From: W0P28-013 sp963621145
GTDB taxonomy: Bacteria > Bacteroidota > Bacteroidia > Bacteroidales > Paludibacteraceae
Direction of reading: 5' to 3'
DNA: 7,145 nucleotides
Assembly: GCA_963621145.1 (NCBI GenBank)
Contig: CAVFDI010000076.1
Location: 1-7,145 of the forward strand
Shown here piece by piece: positions 4,581 through 7,145 of the stretch. The translations under genes were made by a program, and so were the position numbers. A model generated the notes under the pieces. That model had not been told where the DNA came from. It saw only the letters and a program-made list of their open reading frames with translations, and did no database searches. How positions within the stretch are numbered: position 1 is the stretch's first letter; every line of letters begins with the position of its first letter.

Positions 4581-6461
4581 TTGAAAAAAACGCTCGTCAT
4601 ATTGATTGGAATTCTGCTTGCAGTGCCACTGTGGGCAGAGCAATACTCTACCAAGTCGAAAAAAGCTATCGAACTGTTCGAGCAGGCGCGCCTTTCGTAC
4701 AGTGCCCGCGAGCGTGCCGAACTGACGCAAAAAGCCATCAAAAAAGATAAGAGTTTTGTGGAAGCATATTGGCTTTGGGCGCAGGACGAACTGAGAAAAA
4801 ACAAATATCAGAATGCGCTGCAAATTCTCGAAAAAATAGACAACGACAAGATGCCACGCCACAGCGAAACGCAAGGCATGATGGCTGAAATTCTCTATCT
4901 CGATGGGCAATATCAGGCGGCAATTGACAAGGCCGAAAGCATCACCGACGCAAGTTACGCCAAAATTAAAGCGGAGATGCTGGAACGTTTTCGCAAGGCG
5001 CTGTCGCTGTGGGAAAATCCCGTGGCGTTCGATCCTGTGAACCTGAAAGCCATCAACACGCGGTTCGACGACTATTTTCCGAGCATCACAGCCGATGGAC
5101 AGATGATTTCGACCACGGTTTTGGTAGAAGAAGCCGACTACTACAAGCAAGAAGACCTCTATTGGAGCCGAAAACGCGATGGCTCGTGGCAAATTGCTCG
5201 TCCGCTGAGCGCGCCAATGAATACACCGCAAAACGAAGGTTCGCAGAGTTTCTCGGCCGATGGCAGATATATGTTTTTCGTGGCGTGCAACCGCAAAGAC
5301 GGCATTGGCAGCTGCGACATCTACTACGCCATGCGCATGGGCGACACTTGGAGTCCGCCGCTCTGCATCGGCGCGCCCGTAAATTCGCCCTACTGGGAGA
5401 GCAATCCTGTGCTTTCGCCCGCCGGCGACGAACTATTTTTTGTATCGAACCGCAAACCGAACATCGGAGGACGCGACATTTGGCATTGCAAAGTGGAGAT
5501 AATGGACAACGGATTGTTGCGTTTTTCGAATGCTGAAAATCTCGGTCGACCTGTAAATACCGAAAAAGACGATTTTGCGCCATTCATTCATGCTGATAAT
5601 CAGACACTTTACTTTGCATCGAATGGACATTATGGTCTCGGACGAAGCGACATTTTTCTATCGCGCCGCACCCCAAATGGCTGGAGCGAACCAGAAAACA
5701 TTGGCTACCCCATCAACACCAATGGCGACGAGGCAGGGTTTGTGGTGAACGCCGCTGGCACAAAAGCCTATTTCTCGTCGGATAAAGTGGAGAACAACGG
5801 GCAGCAACTCGACATCTACGAGATAACACTGCCGCAAAGTGCGCGTCCGCAGCCCATGGCGTTCGTCGTAGGGCGCACCTACAACGCCACAACAGGCAAG
5901 AGTGTCGACACGCACATCGAGATTTTCGACACACGCACTTCGACCAAAATCTACGAATCCGTTTCGGACCGCTACACGGGCGAATTCACCGGCTATTTGC
6001 CGCCCGATGGGCAATATGGCATCAATGCGCGGCGACAGGGTTACCTTTTTTATTCGGGCAACATCGACGCCACGAGCGATTCGCTGCTGATAGCGCTGCA
6101 GCCAGCAAAGGCGGGAAGCAAGATTGTGCTACGCAATCTGTTTTTTGCATTCAATTCGGCCGAAATCGAGGCGCAATCGACCAAAGAGGTAGCGCTGCTG
6201 ATCGATTTTATGCGGCAAAATCAGAAAATCCGCATCGAGATAACGGGCCACACCGACAATGTTGGCACCGAGCCGTACAATCAGCAGTTGAGCCAAGCGC
6301 GCGCCAACGCCCTGCGCCAAGCGTTGATTGATGGCGGCATCGCACCCGACCGCATGGTAGCCACGGGCAAAGGCAGCACCGAACCCGTCGCCTCCAACGA
6401 CACCGACAGTGGCCGCCAACAAAACAGACGAGTGGAAATAAAAATTATTTCTGATTTCTAA
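4581..6461 (+). CDS. PorE-like periplasmic protein: TPR-like, PD40 propeller, CRD, OmpA peptidoglycan-binding domain
   Basis: The 626-residue protein starts at TTG 4581. The frame has no ATG between the upstream stop (4545) and this codon, and TTG opens a clean signal peptide: MKK, a hydrophobic core, then PLWA before EQ at about residue 19. Residues 25-140 look like TPR helices. Residues 150-420 carry about five PD40 blades, with cores such as SFSADGRYMFF, VLSPAGDELFFVSNR and FIHADNQTLYFASN paired with xDIY/xDIF strands. Residues 425-508 resemble a carboxypeptidase-regulatory-like beta domain. Residues 515-624 are OmpA-C-like, with TGHTDN (Asp559), Arg574 and NRRVEI as peptidoglycan-contacting positions. 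This order matches PorE (PG1058 of Porphyromonas gingivalis), which anchors type IX secretion to peptidoglycan. PorE is a lipoprotein, but this protein has no lipobox cysteine, so it may be a soluble paralogue. No other por genes are in the window. Confidence 0.85.
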   Translation: MKKTLVILIGILLAVPLWAEQYSTKSKKAIELFEQARLSYSARERAELTQKAIKKDKSFVEAYWLWAQDELRKNKYQNALQILEKIDNDKMPRHSETQGMMAEILYLDGQYQAAIDKAESITDASYAKIKAEMLERFRKALSLWENPVAFDPVNLKAINTRFDDYFPSITADGQMISTTVLVEEADYYKQEDLYWSRKRDGSWQIARPLSAPMNTPQNEGSQSFSADGRYMFFVACNRKDGIGSCDIYYAMRMGDTWSPPLCIGAPVNSPYWESNPVLSPAGDELFFVSNRKPNIGGRDIWHCKVEIMDNGLLRFSNAENLGRPVNTEKDDFAPFIHADNQTLYFASNGHYGLGRSDIFLSRRTPNGWSEPENIGYPINTNGDEAGFVVNAAGTKAYFSSDKVENNGQQLDIYEITLPQSARPQPMAFVVGRTYNATTGKSVDTHIEIFDTRTSTKIYESVSDRYTGEFTGYLPPDGQYGINARRQGYLFYSGNIDATSDSLLIALQPAKAGSKIVLRNLFFAFNSAEIEAQSTKEVALLIDFMRQNQKIRIEITGHTDNVGTEPYNQQLSQARANALRQALIDGGIAPDRMVATGKGSTEPVASNDTDSGRQQNRRVEIKIISDF

Positions 6462-6508
6462 GTTTGAAATTGTTCATTTGAAGGTTTGAGATTGCGCACT
6501 GCCCTCTT

Positions 6509-6529
6509 CTAATTATCAATTATCAATTG
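6509..6529 (+). repeat. Short AT-rich heptad repeat (CTAATTA, TCAATTA, TCAATTG)
   Basis: Three related heptads follow each other at 6509-6529, in a gap that also carries the loosely repeated GTTTGAAATTG and GTTTGAGATTG (from 6462 and 6484). They precede the C/T-rich heptad array with a slightly shifted register. Such patterns recur in intergenic DNA of Bacteroidales. No -7 box or clear terminator is visible between 6462 and 6608. Confidence 0.6.
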
Positions 6530-6537
6530 AAAAACTC

Positions 6538-6600
6538 CTAACTTCTAATTTCTCACTCCTAACTCCTCACTCCTAATTCCTCACTCCTAATTCCTAATTT
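6538..6600 (+). repeat. Second heptanucleotide array, 9 units, same CTMAYTY consensus
   Basis: Nine uninterrupted heptads run from 6538: CTAACTT, CTAATTT, CTCACTC, CTAACTC, CTCACTC, CTAATTC, CTCACTC, CTAATTC, CTAATTT. They belong to the same family as the array at 2433-2558. The + strand has no G from 6530 to 6608, and the next G is the first base of the GTG start codon at 6609. As at the radical SAM gene, the array sits directly in front of a start codon. Confidence 0.93.
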
Positions 6601-6608
6601 TTCCCCAA

Positions 6609-7016
6609 GTGTTCCAAACCGAATTCACCTTGCGCCCGCATAACCGTGGTTTTCATCTGATTACCAGCGAGATAGAAGAAAATCTGCCCGAAATGCCCGA
6701 ATGCGGACTGCTGCACCTGTTCATAAAACATACCTCGGCGGCACTGAATCTGAACGAGAATGCCGATCCCGACGTGCAGACCGATTTGGAGGCGGCGTTC
6801 AACCACATTGTGCGCGAGCGTGAGCCATACTACCAGCACACTTGCGAGGGCGACGACGACATGCCAGCGCACATCAAAAGCACCATGATTGGTGCCTCGG
6901 TGACCATACCTATTTCGCACCACCGCCTGAACCTAGGCACATGGCAAGGCATCTATCTGTGCGAATTCCGCAATCGCGCCTCTGGACGGCGCATTGTTGC
7001 CACCATCATCTCGTAG
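6609..7016 (+). CDS. yjbQ: YjbQ/UPF0047 family protein
   Basis: The 135-residue protein is close to the usual ~135-140 for this family of small cytosolic trimer-forming beta proteins. Signature blocks are in order: RGFHLITSEI (13-22), GLLHLFIKHTSAALNLNENADP (about 35-56), the acidic CEGDDDMPAHIKS segment (79-91), and GTWQGIYLCEFRNRASGRRIVATI at the C-terminus. The conserved His, Asn/Glu and Asp residues of these blocks probably form a metal or substrate site. Thiamine phosphate synthase activity has been reported for E. coli YjbQ, but its physiological role is unsettled. The start is GTG 6609: an in-frame stop at 6588 limits the frame, no ATG lies between, and the N-terminus then aligns with family members. 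It may be co-transcribed with the PorE-like gene 147 nt upstream. Confidence 0.93.
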   Translation: MFQTEFTLRPHNRGFHLITSEIEENLPEMPECGLLHLFIKHTSAALNLNENADPDVQTDLEAAFNHIVREREPYYQHTCEGDDDMPAHIKSTMIGASVTIPISHHRLNLGTWQGIYLCEFRNRASGRRIVATIIS

Positions 7017-7115
7017 AATTACACCGCGAATACCCACCAACAACTTCACGAAACACAGCATTCGCAGCAAATTCCCTGACCCATACGACAAGAATTGCGA
7101 GCTGAAAACTAAAGC

Positions 7116-7145
7116 GTTGAATTGTTGAAACGTTGAATTGTTGAA
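7116..7145 (+). repeat. Octanucleotide-phased repeat at the window end
   Basis: GTTGAATT, GTTGAAAC, GTTGAATT and GTTGAA follow each other without gaps and run off the window edge, so the true length is unknown. Equivalently, it is a 16-nt unit repeated nearly twice. The preceding noncoding stretch from 7017 holds no gene, promoter or terminator that I can support. Confidence 0.85.

Noticed and set aside
4572..5231. Long minus-strand open frame (219 codons) opposite the start of the PorE-like gene
   Set aside because: The sense strand encodes a clear signal peptide and TPR/PD40 domains; the antisense translation shows no recognisable domain.
5009..5536. Plus-strand 175-codon frame inside the PorE-like gene
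   Set aside because: It is an out-of-frame shadow of the propeller region, extremely Arg-rich, with no domain or start signal.

Overview
The window looks like chromosomal DNA from a member of the Bacteroidetes, most likely Bacteroidales. Three things support this. Promoter-like sites match the Bacteroidetes -7 box TAnnTTTG, and no gene is preceded by a clear Shine-Dalgarno sequence. The first gene carries a DUF4988-type, Listeria-Bacteroides-repeat and FISUMP-like surface protein architecture. The fifth carries a TPR, PD40 propeller, CRD and OmpA layout known from the PorE protein of type IX secretion. All supported genes are on the + strand and no RNA gene was recognised.

Layout: (1) Positions 3-1256 are the 3' part of a gene for a modular, probably surface-exposed protein. 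Its C-terminal C-type-lectin-like tail resembles the variable region of diversity-generating retroelement (DGR) targets. Two hairpins follow, one of them terminator-like. (2) Positions 1396-2418 encode a MenA/UbiA-family membrane prenyltransferase with its own -7 box. (3) Positions 2433-2558 hold a perfectly phased array of 18 heptanucleotides without a G until its last base, ending 5 nt before a radical SAM/SPASM-like gene at 2564-3472. (4) Positions 3591-4319 encode a PlsC-type acyltransferase behind the best promoter of the window. (5) Positions 4310-4576 are bounded by 13-bp perfect inverted repeats and look like a small non-autonomous insertion (MITE-like). It contains the plsC stop codon, two copies of a 22-nt sequence that includes a -7 box, and a possible 26-codon ORF. 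(6) Positions 4581-6461 encode a PorE-like periplasmic, peptidoglycan-anchoring protein with a TTG start. (7) A second G-free heptad array at 6538-6600 precedes a YjbQ/UPF0047 gene with a GTG start (6609-7016). The window ends in an octanucleotide-phased repeat.

The prenyltransferase, radical SAM enzyme and acyltransferase are consecutive and could form a lipid- or quinone-modifying set, but that is inference. The PorE-like protein and YjbQ look like unrelated housekeeping neighbours. The features most worth follow-up are the DGR-like tail of the first gene, the MITE-like element between plsC and the porE-like gene, and the paired G-free heptad arrays placed directly in front of start codons.
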